Positions 8,889 to 17,949 of a DNA stretch of 64,000 nt are shown here, in pieces; the first letter of the stretch is position 1; the number at the start of each line of letters is the position of its first letter. The notes under the pieces are model-generated. The model ran no database searches and was not told the origin of the DNA. It saw nothing but the letters and a program-made list of their open reading frames with translations. The DNA is taken from the NCBI GenBank assembly GCA_964552195.1, contig CAZKFM010000001.1, positions 248,001 through 312,000 of the forward strand. Reading direction: 5' to 3'. Origin of the DNA: CAZKAP01 sp964552195 (GTDB taxonomy: Bacteria > Bacteroidota > Bacteroidia > Flavobacteriales > Flavobacteriaceae). A program made the translations under genes and the position numbers.

Positions 8889-9803
8889 CTATTTGCGGAC
8901 GGAGATGTGAATATGACCTTCGTGCCCCCCTACCTGGTGATAGTAAGACCATTTCTGGTCTTCCAGGGTGTATTTGTACTTGAGGAAGGGCCCGAAATTT
9001 TCCCGGATGTAGGGAAATTTATTGAAGGCCTGCTGTAGCTCAAAAATGAGACGGCGGTTGGCTCCCTGTGTAAAATACATCCGGGTTCCGTTGATACGGC
9101 TAATATCGACGGCCATTCCGCTGTAGTGGTTACTGTTGGGGCCGTGGAGGCCATTGGTTGTGGAACTGATGTGAACCGTGTTTATTCGTTCCGGGAATTC
9201 AAGTTCCTCCAAAACCGTATTGGCCTCTCCTATGGCAAATTGTATGGCCTCGATGAGGATGGGGTTCACAGGCTGGTCCGAGGATAGCTGATCGCTGTCG
9301 GTTATTCCGAAGCTGAGTTCGATTTCCGAGCAATCCTCGAGAAAAAGAGGAGCCTGTATATTCATGAATCCTTCGGGATTTTCGGATTCCTCCATGGGTA
9401 GGTCTGGAGCAGCTACGGCCAGGTAACGGTCGCTCAGATTAACTTCCAGGTTATTGGCCAGGTTACTGACTGCTGCCTTAACGAAAGCATTATCCATGCT
9501 GGCATCGAATTCCATGGCCGCCATCAGGCGTATGGCCGAACTGCGGTTTTCCGACAGGAAGTCCACTTCCGACTGGCTCAGGTTGAGGTTTTGTTGCATC
9601 CCGCTGAGTTCTCGCTGAAACCTGCGGTTGTTATTCAACAGTCTGCTGCTGAATTGGGCCTCTTCGGCGCTCAGGTTACTGGCCTGACTCAGCCTGGCCC
9701 TGAGTCGTGCGGGTTCCTGTGAATGAACCGGCATAACGGACAGGGCTGCAATCACTAACAGTATAAAATGAAAGGGTTTCGGTCTGGGAAGTGGGTTTTT
9801 CAT
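8889..9803 (-). CDS. Secreted M15-like zinc peptidase (D,D-carboxypeptidase fold)
   Basis: A 304-residue protein with a signal peptide (ending near VHSQ), a helical N-terminal region rich in Asn, Ser and Glu (about 30-110), and a C-terminal domain with zinc-binding motifs of the M15/hedgehog peptidase fold. These are His226 and Asp233 in NHYSGMAVDIS, and HIH (297-299) two residues before a basic tail. Those residues fit a zinc site acting on peptidoglycan stem peptides in the periplasm. It converges on the DUF5689 gene with a 2-base gap, and 239 gene-free bases separate its start from the nitrilase gene. Confidence 0.72.
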   Translation of the reverse strand: MKNPLPRPKPFHFILLVIAALSVMPVHSQEPARLRARLSQASNLSAEEAQFSSRLLNNNRRFQRELSGMQQNLNLSQSEVDFLSENRSSAIRLMAAMEFDASMDNAFVKAAVSNLANNLEVNLSDRYLAVAAPDLPMEESENPEGFMNIQAPLFLEDCSEIELSFGITDSDQLSSDQPVNPILIEAIQFAIGEANTVLEELEFPERINTVHISSTTNGLHGPNSNHYSGMAVDISRINGTRMYFTQGANRRLIFELQQAFNKFPYIRENFGPFLKYKYTLEDQKWSYYHQVGGHEGHIHISVRK

Positions 9804-10042
9804 AGCGGTTATCTGGCAAATAAGAAACCCTAAAATATTATAAATAAGGAAACTATCCTTAGTATATCCGAGGAATTTGATCGGTATGGCAGCACGTACA
9901 GGGCGCCCCGATCGTTTCGGGAGGCATAGGTCGTCTTCCCACTAACCCTATTTGCGAGATGCCAAAGGCTTCGATAGCTTTATGGTAGAATTTAGGGCTT
10001 CAGAAACCTGATCTGCCCATACGAAGCCAAAACCGCACAGTT
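9804..10042. other. Intergenic region between divergent peptidase and nitrilase genes
   Basis: These 239 bases contain no ORF with protein-like features and no tRNA fold. A short hairpin (CCCGA / TCGGG, 9907-9921) and an AT-rich patch (9823-9855) are the only structure visible. Promoters of both flanking genes must lie here, but I found no exact TAnnTTTG on either strand. Confidence 0.6.
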
Positions 10043-10822
10043 ATGAACAGTGAATTGCGAATTGCCCTTTGCCAGATGGAACTCAGCTGGGAGGATGCGG
10101 AAAAGAATTTCGAAAGGGTTGAGGAGCTGGCAGAAGCATCCGGGGAATCCTGGGACCTTCTGATCCTGCCTGAGATGTTCAGTACCGGTTTTACCATGAG
10201 GCCCGAGAGCCTGCCCCACCGGATTGGCGAGAAGACCCTGAACTGGATGACGGGTTTTGCCCGAAGCAGCGGCGCCGCAGTTACGGGGAGTACTGTGTAC
10301 AGAACGGCGGATGGATTTGTCAATAGGTTATTATTCGTTGATCCGGACGACGATCAGGCCCGCGCATATGATAAGCGGCATCTGTTTACCCTGGCGGGTG
10401 AACAGCATCACTACGTTCCCGGAGAGGAACTGTTAATACTGGATTATAAGGGCTTCAGACTCTGTCCGCTGATTTGCTATGATCTGCGTTTTCCAGTCTG
10501 GTCGAGGAATGTGTCCGACTATGATTTGCTGTTCTATGTGGCCAACTGGCCGGTGCCACGGATTCAGGCCTGGGACATACTGCTTAAGGCCAGGGCCATA
10601 GAAAATATGGCCTATTGCGCCGGGGTAAACCGAATCGGTTCGGACGAGGGCGGACATCAGTACTCGGGTCACAGCGTGATGGTCGATCCCCTGGGGAATG
10701 TCATCCGGGAGCTGGAAGGCGAGGAGATCAGGGCATTTACTCTGGAGAGGAAGGTGCTTAACGACCTGCGTTCCCGACTTAGGTTTCTTGACGATCGGGA
10801 TCATTTCACCCTGCTGGCCTAG
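10043..10822 (+). CDS. Nitrilase-superfamily amidase (omega-amidase, YafV-like)
   Basis: A 259-residue C-N hydrolase. The catalytic triad is complete: Glu44 (LILPEMF), Lys111 (YDKRHLF) and Cys145 (ICYDLRFPVW). Length and the context YDLRFPVWSRN match the YafV/omega-amidase branch, which hydrolyses alpha-ketoglutaramate or alpha-ketosuccinamate to the keto acid and ammonia, a metabolite-repair and methionine-salvage reaction. No signal peptide, so cytoplasmic. It converges with the Ig-like lipoprotein gene with two bases between stops. Start ATG is well placed with an intact first strand (LRIALCQMEL). Confidence 0.87.
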   Translation: MNSELRIALCQMELSWEDAEKNFERVEELAEASGESWDLLILPEMFSTGFTMRPESLPHRIGEKTLNWMTGFARSSGAAVTGSTVYRTADGFVNRLLFVDPDDDQARAYDKRHLFTLAGEQHHYVPGEELLILDYKGFRLCPLICYDLRFPVWSRNVSDYDLLFYVANWPVPRIQAWDILLKARAIENMAYCAGVNRIGSDEGGHQYSGHSVMVDPLGNVIRELEGEEIRAFTLERKVLNDLRSRLRFLDDRDHFTLLA

Positions 10823-10824
10823 GC

Positions 10825-12510
10825 CTAGTCTTCCCTGCCTGGAACGGAAAGCGTCCTTCGTTCTGGTTCTTCCGGAGGCTGCTCTCCGGTCGGGTCGAGT
10901 ATAAACGTCTCATTTTGCTCCCAATTGGCCCGAAGTTCGATATAGCCTGGGTAGTATTTGACCATTTCAGGTTGGATTCCCTTCAGGAAATCTCCCGGGT
11001 CCCACTCCTGGTTTCCATTGGTGTCATAGACGATTCGCACTCCGTACTGCCCGGGTGGCATGTTGGGAAAGTCGAAGCGGGTCTCACCGGTGGAGTATCT
11101 TGTCAAAATGGGTCTATCCTCTTTGTTAGTCAGTTCCAGTATAAGCGGAAACTCGGGCGAGCCTTCCAGATTGAGCATCAGGTTCCCCACTTCGGCAAAT
11201 CCCGGGGTTTTTATGGAGAATTGCAGGGTGTCGTTCACCGCACTGAAGAAATCCGTTATGGCTCCAGGCAGTGCGGCAATGCGGTAAGAGGTCGCTGGGG
11301 CTCTTTCGAAATCAAAATCCACCCGGTTTTTCATCGAGTCCAGAGTGATTTGAGCTTGAATCGGAATACTGTCACTTTGCAATACCAGGAATTTGGAAAC
11401 ATCCAGGCTGTCGATCGGGGTGTTGGCCGTAATTCGGAAGTTGTCGTAATAGGGGAGTGCGGAGGGGTAGTTGGGGGCTAATTGCAAGCTGTCATTGGGA
11501 ACATCCCGTCTTCGCACTACAAAGGTGTCTATCTGCTGAATGCCAGGATTCCTGACCAGGAACTGAATGGTGTCCCAATCGAAGGTGGTCATGTAGAAAC
11601 GGAGGCTGTCGGCTTCCGCCTCAGGCATTATTCGGGTCCTGACACTGTCGGGTAGTGCCGGGCTGGGTTCTACGATCAATGAATCTACCCTGCCCAGATA
11701 CCCGAAAAGTACCTGGTTCTGGGATACCAGGGAGGGTGTGTTGGCCCTGTAATCCGGTATCTGCTTCGATAACTTCAGGAAGAGCGGCTCCTTATAAGGA
11801 ACCTCGATAGTATCACTCAGGAAGCCTATGCGGTCCTGCAAGGGATCGAACAGGTTGTTGTCGTTGTCGTCTCGAAGGGCCACTACCCGATACTTGCCCG
11901 CTCGTATGTTCCCTATGCGGAAGGTGGACGTACTGTCGGAGGTGCTGCCGATATAGTTGGGCAACTCCTTGTAAATAATGGAATCGGTATAGGTGGAATC
12001 CACCCGGTACAGCATGATGCTGATCAGCGGATCTACCTTCCGTTTGTAGGCATCGGAAACGATACCTTTTATTTCCAGGGAATCCAGAACTTCTCCTGTG
12101 CTGAAAACGAAGGTGTAAAAGGGAAAGGGGTTACCTTCATTATTGTCCACTATGCTCTGTCCGAAGTTGATGGAGTAGGTTGTATTCTCAGCCAGCGTGT
12201 CCATCAGGGTTATTTCTACCGACCGGGATGCCGTACCCTGGGGTTTGATGATGGGCTTGTACTTTTGGGGAGGAGAAATCACAAGTTGTTTGTCGATGTC
12301 GTTGAGCTTGACGAATTCGTCGAAGTCCAGCACAATCTCATTACCCTTGAAATTTCGGGTGTAATTGGCAGGATCGGCCTTCAGCAGCACAGGTGGCTCC
12401 TCGTCCACCGGTCCCCCGGTAGGAGTACCCCGACGTGCGCACTGTACCGTCAGGAATACAAGCACTACGCTCCATATGAGAGGAATAATGACCGGGCACC
12501 TTTTTTTCAT
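10825..12510 (-). CDS. Ig-like domain lipoprotein (SbsA Ig-like family)
   Basis: A 561-residue envelope lipoprotein with a lipobox near residue 24 (VFLTVQCARRG) followed by the conserved GTPTGGPVDEEPPVL. An SbsA-type Ig-like domain follows at about 40-130 (NEIVLDFDEFVKL; NTTYSINFGQSIVDNNEGN). Two later copies of a transthyretin/Ig-like segment are suggested by the similar RVVALRDDNDNNLFDPLQD and YDTNGNQEWDPGDFL, both calcium-site-like. The family is conserved in Flavobacteriia; its exact job in the outer membrane is unknown. It sits upstream of nothing obviously linked and is followed by the convergent nitrilase gene. Confidence 0.8.
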   Translation of the reverse strand: MKKRCPVIIPLIWSVVLVFLTVQCARRGTPTGGPVDEEPPVLLKADPANYTRNFKGNEIVLDFDEFVKLNDIDKQLVISPPQKYKPIIKPQGTASRSVEITLMDTLAENTTYSINFGQSIVDNNEGNPFPFYTFVFSTGEVLDSLEIKGIVSDAYKRKVDPLISIMLYRVDSTYTDSIIYKELPNYIGSTSDSTSTFRIGNIRAGKYRVVALRDDNDNNLFDPLQDRIGFLSDTIEVPYKEPLFLKLSKQIPDYRANTPSLVSQNQVLFGYLGRVDSLIVEPSPALPDSVRTRIMPEAEADSLRFYMTTFDWDTIQFLVRNPGIQQIDTFVVRRRDVPNDSLQLAPNYPSALPYYDNFRITANTPIDSLDVSKFLVLQSDSIPIQAQITLDSMKNRVDFDFERAPATSYRIAALPGAITDFFSAVNDTLQFSIKTPGFAEVGNLMLNLEGSPEFPLILELTNKEDRPILTRYSTGETRFDFPNMPPGQYGVRIVYDTNGNQEWDPGDFLKGIQPEMVKYYPGYIELRANWEQNETFILDPTGEQPPEEPERRTLSVPGRED

Positions 12511-12558
12511 GCCGTAAAGTAACGGATTATTGGGCTTTCCTTCGATGGGAATCCCGGC

Positions 12559-13263
12559 CTAACGATCGGAGACTACAGCCATGCATAGCATGTGAATCGA
12601 ACGCGCCCCGGCCTCCTCAAGTAGGCGCGCACAAGTGTGCAGGGTAGCCCCCGTAGTGGTTACATCATCTATGAGCAGCAGGGATTTCCCCCTGATGTCC
12701 ACTTCTGGATTCCATCGGTATTCGGTGAGGCCCTTCTTCCAGCGTTCCGACTTGACTCGTCTGGACTGAGTCTTGGCTTTTTCGCTGCGCAACAGGGCAT
12801 AGGGCAGGTAGGCCACGCTCAAGAGGAGTGCCAGCTCGCGGCCGAACCGGCTCAGTTGATTGTATCCTCGTTTTCGCAGAGTAGTCTTGGAAACAGGCAC
12901 GGGGACGACCGCTTCCAGTTCGCCTGATAACAGCTCAATGCCCGAAGACTCCCAGGCCCACTGGGCAAAGAAGGTACCCAGTTCGGGGTGGTTGTGGTAT
13001 TTAAGCGCATGCAGCAGCTTACGTGCCATTCCACTGTCAGAAAAATGCATCAGGGCCACACATTTTCGCACAACCGGAATATGGCAGTATTCGATGTCCA
13101 GTGCATTTTCTTCGATGAAGGTTTGACGGGTCAGGGGCAGTTGGTGGCGGCACCGGGTGCATAAATGTACCTCTCCTCCGGATAAAATCGCATTACATCC
13201 AAAACAGGCCGGGGGTAAAAGGAGGTTGTAGAAGGGGTTTAGTATCTTTGATCGAAGGGTCAA
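12559..13263 (-). CDS. comF: ComF-family phosphoribosyltransferase-like protein
   Basis: A 234-residue protein with an N-terminal zinc-finger-like cysteine pair (CFGCN and CTRCR, within residues 20-40) and a C-terminal phosphoribosyltransferase fold whose PRPP loop is LLLIDDVTTTGATL. Homologues are needed for DNA uptake in naturally competent bacteria but are also found widely elsewhere. The only usable start in frame is TTG at 13263 (no ATG or GTG upstream of the cysteine motif). It is divergent from the coiled-coil protein gene; the promoter of that gene lies inside the first codons of comF. Confidence 0.85.
   Translation of the reverse strand: MTLRSKILNPFYNLLLPPACFGCNAILSGGEVHLCTRCRHQLPLTRQTFIEENALDIEYCHIPVVRKCVALMHFSDSGMARKLLHALKYHNHPELGTFFAQWAWESSGIELLSGELEAVVPVPVSKTTLRKRGYNQLSRFGRELALLLSVAYLPYALLRSEKAKTQSRRVKSERWKKGLTEYRWNPEVDIRGKSLLLIDDVTTTGATLHTCARLLEEAGARSIHMLCMAVVSDR
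13243..13250 (+). promoter_or_regulatory. -7 promoter element for the coiled-coil protein gene
   Basis: TATCTTTG is an exact TAnnTTTG match, 50 bases upstream of the ATG at 13301. It lies inside the 5' end of the divergent comF gene. A TTG at 13226-13228 is closer (14 bases) than the usual -33 spacing. Confidence 0.5.
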
Positions 13264-13300
13264 ATGGTGTTTGTTTAAGCCAGACAGGCCTGGTATTCAG

Positions 13301-14197
13301 ATGAGTGTAACCCAAGACAGACTAAAGTTTCAGATCACGATCGCCGTACTGATGGGGGCGATACTCGCGTTGCTGATCGGCTTCTACTACCGCTATTCCA
13401 CGGACAAGAACCAGATCCGCTACCTGGAGGACGAGAAATCACGAGTGGTTCAGGAACTCGCCAAGATCAAGGCGGATGTGGATCGCTACGCTGGGCTGAA
13501 CGAGGTCTATAAGCTTGAGCTTGAGGATTCAAAGGAAGAGGTGTCAAAACTCCTGGATTCGGTTGGCAAATTAAACTTCACCATTGCAGGTTTAAGGCGG
13601 GATCTGAGATATTTTAACCGCTTACGGAAGCGGGTGGACAGCTTGCAGCTGGCCAATCAGGTGCTGATGGACAGGTTAGGCGATGTGGTGGTCGATTTCA
13701 AGGAACTCGAGCAGGAAAACAATACATACCGCAGACGTCTTGGCCTGGACAGCCGCTCGGGCAGACTGGGCAATATTCCCCTGGAATTGGGAATAACCGA
13801 GGGTGAGCTTACCGCGCTCGACTTTTCGGGAGCAGAAATCTCCGCCTACAAATTGAATCTGGGCAGGCCCGTTTCCACCGATCGGGCGTCAGATACCCGT
13901 AAGCTCAGGGCCTGCGTGAGCATCAGCGAAAATTCCCGGGTGCGTAACCGAATCCAACGATCCCTGTTCATTCAGTTCATGGCTCCGGACTCGACGGTTA
14001 TCATCGAGGACGGCAGGGGAATCCAGATGGGAACGCATACCTTTAGCCGAAAAGTGGACATCACCTATACCGGTGACAAGATCGATGTATGCGACGCCAT
14101 TGACATACCGGAAGCTACCCTGGCCGAGGGAACCTATACCCTTCACATATACGAAAACGGCCTGCGCCGGGTAAGCACCGAAATCCAGCTTAAATAG
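13301..14197 (+). CDS. Membrane-anchored coiled-coil protein, conserved in Flavobacteriia
   Basis: A protein of 298 residues from the ATG at 13301; an upstream in-frame TTG at 13271 would add ten residues but precedes no conserved sequence. One transmembrane helix (ITIAVLMGAILALLIGFYY) lies near the N-terminus, then a coiled coil to about residue 150 with heptads such as LEDEKSRVVQELAKIKADVD. A C-terminal beta-rich domain (about 190-298) ends in GTYTLHIYENGLRRVSTEI. No catalytic motif is visible. It lies 35 bases before glyQS on the same strand. Function unknown; an envelope or chromosome-organising scaffold is possible but only guesswork. Confidence 0.7.
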   Translation: MSVTQDRLKFQITIAVLMGAILALLIGFYYRYSTDKNQIRYLEDEKSRVVQELAKIKADVDRYAGLNEVYKLELEDSKEEVSKLLDSVGKLNFTIAGLRRDLRYFNRLRKRVDSLQLANQVLMDRLGDVVVDFKELEQENNTYRRRLGLDSRSGRLGNIPLELGITEGELTALDFSGAEISAYKLNLGRPVSTDRASDTRKLRACVSISENSRVRNRIQRSLFIQFMAPDSTVIIEDGRGIQMGTHTFSRKVDITYTGDKIDVCDAIDIPEATLAEGTYTLHIYENGLRRVSTEIQLK

Positions 14198-14220
14198 GGG
14201 GCAGTTAGGGGCATTAATTC

Positions 14221-14228
14221 TATTTTTG
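14221..14228 (+). promoter_or_regulatory. -7 promoter element abutting the glyS start codon
   Basis: TATTTTTG is an exact TAnnTTTG match whose last base is only four bases from the ATG of glycyl-tRNA synthetase. If used, transcription would begin at or within a base or two of the start codon. Confidence 0.4.
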
Positions 14229-14232
14229 CCCC

Positions 14233-15807
14233 ATGAAAAATTCCGAAGACACCTTCAAAAAGGTAATCTCTCATGCCAAGGAGTACGGCTTCATCTTTCA
14301 GTCCAGCGAGATCTACGACGGATTGAGTGCCGTGTACGATTACGGGCAGATGGGAGCCCTGCTCAAAAACAACATACGGGAGTATTGGTGGAAGGCCATG
14401 GTACAGCTGAACGAAGAGATCGTCGGCATAGACGCGGCGATTTTCATGCACCCCACCACCTGGAAGGCTTCCGGCCATGTGGATGCCTTCAACGACCCCC
14501 TTATCGATAACAAGGATTCCAAAAAAAGGTACCGGGCCGATGTGCTGGTAGAAGACTATGTGGCCAAGATCGAAGGCAAGATCGAAAAGGAGATTGGTAA
14601 GGCTGCCAAACGCTTCGGTGATGACTTCGACCGCGGGCAATTCCTCAGTACAAACAAACGCGTACTGGAATACAGGGAAAGAGCCGAGGGCATACTCAAG
14701 CGACTCGGGCAATCTCTGGAGAAGGGTGACCTGGAAGATGTAGGCGATCTGATCGAAGAACTGGAGATCGTCTGTCCCGTTTCCGGATCCCGAAACTGGA
14801 CCGATGTCAAACAGTTTAACCTGATGTTCGGAACCCGGCTGGGAGCTACTGCGGATACGGCCATGGACCTGTATCTAAGGCCAGAGACGGCTCAGGGAAT
14901 ATTCGTCAATTTCCTGAACGTCCAGAAGACCGGTCGCATGAAAATACCGTTCGGTATAGCTCAGACCGGTAAGGCGTTCAGAAATGAGATTGTGGCGCGA
15001 CAATTCATTTTTCGCATGCGGGAATTCGAGCAGATGGAGATGCAGTATTTCGTTAAACCTGGGAGTCAGAAGCAGTGGTACGATAAGTGGAAAGAGCAGC
15101 GCCTTCGCTGGCATCTCTCGCTGGGAATGGGCGAGGAGAATTACCGGTTTCACGATCACGAAAACCTCGCTCATTACGCCGATGCCGCTGCGGATATCGA
15201 GTTCCGGTTCCCATTCGGATTTAAAGAACTCGAGGGGATCCATTCGCGTACCGATTTCGACCTGAGCAGCCATGAGGAATATTCCGGAAAGAAGCTGCAG
15301 TATTTCGATCCCGAGGAGAACGAAAGCTATGTGCCCTACGTGGTGGAGACCTCTATTGGCCTGGATCGAATGTTCCTGGCGATTTTCTCCAATTCCCTGC
15401 AGGAGGAAGAACTCGATAATAACACGAGCCGTGTGGTACTGAGATTACCCTCTGTACTTGCGCCTTACAAGGCTGCTGTGCTCCCTCTGCTCAAGAAGGA
15501 CGGACTGCCCGAGATAAGCCGGGAGATCGTCGAAAGCCTGAGGTGGGAATTCCCCGTGCTCTACGACGACAAGGACACCGTGGGCCGTCGCTACCGCCGT
15601 ATGGATGCCATCGGCACCCCGTATTGTGTAACCGTCGACCACCAGACCCTGGAGGACCGTACCGTTACCCTGAGGGAACGGGATAGCATGGAACAAGTGC
15701 GTATTCCAATAGACGAGATATCCAAGAGGCTACAGGAATCGGTTTCTCTTAAGAGCTGGCTGGGCAGGATGAAGGAAGTTAGTCATCCCGAATTAGCGAA
15801 TGGATAG
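14233..15807 (+). CDS. glyS: Glycine--tRNA ligase, dimeric archaeal/eukaryotic type
   Basis: A 524-residue class II aminoacyl-tRNA synthetase that charges tRNA-Gly. Class II motifs are visible: motif 2 in AFRNEIVARQFIFRMREFEQ, motif 3 near ETSIGLDRMFLAIF, and the glycine-specific LRPETAQGIFVNF. The C-terminal anticodon-binding domain (about 430-520) contains GTPYCVTVD. This is the single-chain alpha2 enzyme, not the alpha2beta2 glyQ/glyS form of most Proteobacteria, and it is the form usual in Bacteroidota. Its stop codon directly abuts the convergent DUF6090 stop codon with no gap. Confidence 0.95.
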   Translation: MKNSEDTFKKVISHAKEYGFIFQSSEIYDGLSAVYDYGQMGALLKNNIREYWWKAMVQLNEEIVGIDAAIFMHPTTWKASGHVDAFNDPLIDNKDSKKRYRADVLVEDYVAKIEGKIEKEIGKAAKRFGDDFDRGQFLSTNKRVLEYRERAEGILKRLGQSLEKGDLEDVGDLIEELEIVCPVSGSRNWTDVKQFNLMFGTRLGATADTAMDLYLRPETAQGIFVNFLNVQKTGRMKIPFGIAQTGKAFRNEIVARQFIFRMREFEQMEMQYFVKPGSQKQWYDKWKEQRLRWHLSLGMGEENYRFHDHENLAHYADAAADIEFRFPFGFKELEGIHSRTDFDLSSHEEYSGKKLQYFDPEENESYVPYVVETSIGLDRMFLAIFSNSLQEEELDNNTSRVVLRLPSVLAPYKAAVLPLLKKDGLPEISREIVESLRWEFPVLYDDKDTVGRRYRRMDAIGTPYCVTVDHQTLEDRTVTLRERDSMEQVRIPIDEISKRLQESVSLKSWLGRMKEVSHPELANG

Positions 15808-16521
15808 TCAGCTCTGGTCCTTACGAATAAGCCCCAGGATCTGGTCGATTCCCTGAATGGCACGCTTTACATTCACGTTACCGGAACCGTAGTTGTCTCG
15901 ATTTAGTATCAGGATTCGAACGGCATTGGTTTTTTCAAAAAACTCGTCCTGGTCCTTCAGGTATAAGTGCTTCTTGAATCTAAAATCAGCGACATGCTCG
16001 TACATGAGCGGTAACCACTCCGCATTAAAGGAGTATTCTATGTCCTCCAGACCCTCGATAAGCAGGTCCGCCTCGTCGTCGTAGTACTCGCCCAGCAGCC
16101 GTCTGAGCTTTTTGTCTTTCAGGTTTTCGAGTCCCCGGGATTTCAGGGCCTCATAGGAATTGGTAATCGGCCTGAAGCGTTCGAACTTGACCACATCTCC
16201 CAGCCAGAGGGGAACGCTGTCCGGATTGGAAAGCCTCATGTCCCGATTGCTCAACTTTTCGGAAGAAGTCACCGCCCTGTCAAAACTCTCCGAAATGGCC
16301 AGAAGCGAGGCCCTATCCTCACTGAGGTTTTCCTGGATCTGCTGGAGGATTTCCCTCTCGAAGGCTCGGTTTTTTCGATTTTCATTAAGATTGTTGAGCT
16401 GAAGCGCGATCAGGATTCCGATTACCACCAGGATGATTTCGCCTATGGCGTAGGCCGCGTATTCGCGGGCTTTACCGGATTCTATCAGCCGCTTTCGGAT
16501 AAGACGAAGAAAGTGGAGCAT
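15808..16521 (-). CDS. DUF6090 family membrane protein
   Basis: A 237-residue protein with the family's N-terminal signature: a basic amphipathic start (MLHFLRLIRKRLIESGKA) and one transmembrane helix (YAIGEIILVVIGILIALQL) followed by NNLNENRKNR. The remainder is a soluble, charged, mostly helical domain. The family is widespread and often multicopy in Flavobacteriia; its function is unknown. It is the last gene of a leftward run, 16 bases after the GH13 gene. Confidence 0.85.
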   Translation of the reverse strand: MLHFLRLIRKRLIESGKAREYAAYAIGEIILVVIGILIALQLNNLNENRKNRAFEREILQQIQENLSEDRASLLAISESFDRAVTSSEKLSNRDMRLSNPDSVPLWLGDVVKFERFRPITNSYEALKSRGLENLKDKKLRRLLGEYYDDEADLLIEGLEDIEYSFNAEWLPLMYEHVADFRFKKHLYLKDQDEFFEKTNAVRILILNRDNYGSGNVNVKRAIQGIDQILGLIRKDQS

Positions 16522-16537
16522 AAAAGGTTTTTTAGGA

Positions 16538-17905
16538 TTAATCCAGTATCAGGATCTCGTAGGGCTCTAGTACCAGGCTCGCCTCAATGGTGCGTTCACC
16601 CGCGTTGAGGACATCGGTCCATATTCCCTGCAGGCCGACGGGTATATTAAGGGTTTCCTGCCGGTTGCGAATGTTGGCGATGAGCAGGACCCGATCTCCA
16701 TCCTTTTCTTTTTCTAGGCAAACCACATCGGCATCGCGATACAGTGCGTTCTCACCTGTACGTGCTACCTCCGGAGCATTGTAAAAGGTCAGCATATCCT
16801 GATAATCCTGTTTCATGTCTTGATTGGCGTCCCAATCGATCACCGAATTTGAAAAGAAGGGTATGTTAGTTGATGCACCCACTTCTTGGCTCCCATAAAT
16901 GAGGGGAGCCCCTCCGGTAAAGATGGCAATTCCCGATGCCGTGGTTGCTCCGGCCGTACCACCGAAGAAGGAGACCGGAGTGGCATCCCATGCGGACTCA
17001 TCGTGATTGGTAGTGAAGCGGATCCAGTTCTTGCCCTGAGGGATGCCCGTATACTCTCTATCATGTGCGGCATACAATTCTTCCACGGACTGTCCTGCAA
17101 AACTTCGCTTCAGGGCATCGTAAAAATCCCAACCAAAGGCCAGATCGAAACCGGAGCTAAAGTGATCATTTCGGGCTCCTTCGGCAAAAAGTATGAAATC
17201 GCGGCCTTCAATGGATCGGATCTCCGAAGCCACATTGCTCCAGAAATCTGCGGGGACTCCATCGGCATAATCGCAGCGAAAACCGTCCACATTGGCGGTA
17301 TACAGCCAGTAGAGCATGGCATCCAGCATGGCTTCGCGCATGTCCTGATTACCGTAATTGAGATCCGCCACGTCCAGCCAGTTGGTGCCGGGGGGATGAA
17401 CAATATTTCCATTGGAGTCGGTGGTATACCAGCCCTCGTTCTCTATCCAGTCTGTGTCCCAGGCGGTGTGATTCGCCACCCAGTCCATGATCACCGCCAT
17501 GCCTCGGGCATGGGCCTCGTCGGTTAGCCTTCTGAGGTCTGAAAGCGTGCCGAATTCCGGGTTTACGGCCTTAAAATCCCTCACACAGTAGGGCGAATTC
17601 ACCGTCTTTTCTAACCCTATGGGATGTATCGGCATTAACCATATAACGTTTACACCCAGTGCTCTGATCTCATCCAGCCTGTCAATTACGCCCTGAAGGT
17701 CCCCCCCTGGGCTGAACGCCCTGAGGTTCACTTCGTACATGACTACATCCTCGGGGTCTGGGACTCCGTTAAAGGGGGTGCCGCATTGGGCATAGGTAGT
17801 CTGCTCCGTTTTGACTTCTCCCGTGCTGTCAGTGGTGTCCTGACAAGATAGAATAAGGAGCAGCAGCAAGCCGGACAGGGCATGGATGTATCCTTTGTGA
17901 ATCAT
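16538..17905 (-). CDS. GH13 alpha-amylase-family lipoprotein
   Basis: A 455-residue glycoside hydrolase anchored as a lipoprotein (lipobox ending LILSC21). All four GH13 regions are present: DWVANHT, GFRCD with the nucleophile Asp212, FAEGARND with the acid/base Glu242, and TNHDES with Asp302. It should cleave alpha-1,4-glucans such as starch or glycogen oligosaccharides, facing the periplasm or cell surface. The C-terminal beta-sandwich common to GH13 follows (residues about 375-455). It lies 44 bases downstream of a TonB receptor gene, so glucan uptake is an attractive link, but no SusD homologue is present. Confidence 0.9.
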   Translation of the reverse strand: MIHKGYIHALSGLLLLLILSCQDTTDSTGEVKTEQTTYAQCGTPFNGVPDPEDVVMYEVNLRAFSPGGDLQGVIDRLDEIRALGVNVIWLMPIHPIGLEKTVNSPYCVRDFKAVNPEFGTLSDLRRLTDEAHARGMAVIMDWVANHTAWDTDWIENEGWYTTDSNGNIVHPPGTNWLDVADLNYGNQDMREAMLDAMLYWLYTANVDGFRCDYADGVPADFWSNVASEIRSIEGRDFILFAEGARNDHFSSGFDLAFGWDFYDALKRSFAGQSVEELYAAHDREYTGIPQGKNWIRFTTNHDESAWDATPVSFFGGTAGATTASGIAIFTGGAPLIYGSQEVGASTNIPFFSNSVIDWDANQDMKQDYQDMLTFYNAPEVARTGENALYRDADVVCLEKEKDGDRVLLIANIRNRQETLNIPVGLQGIWTDVLNAGERTIEASLVLEPYEILILD

Positions 17906-17949
17906 CTTTTCAAGGGATTTTATTCATTCTCAAATTAGGTAAATTACCC

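Noticed and set aside
9880..9960. Possible tRNA or small structured RNA before the nitrilase gene
   Set aside because: Only one short hairpin forms; no cloverleaf, anticodon arm or CCA end is present.
10915..11481. A 188-codon plus-strand frame opposite the Ig-like lipoprotein gene
   Set aside because: No domain or start signal; shadow of the real gene.
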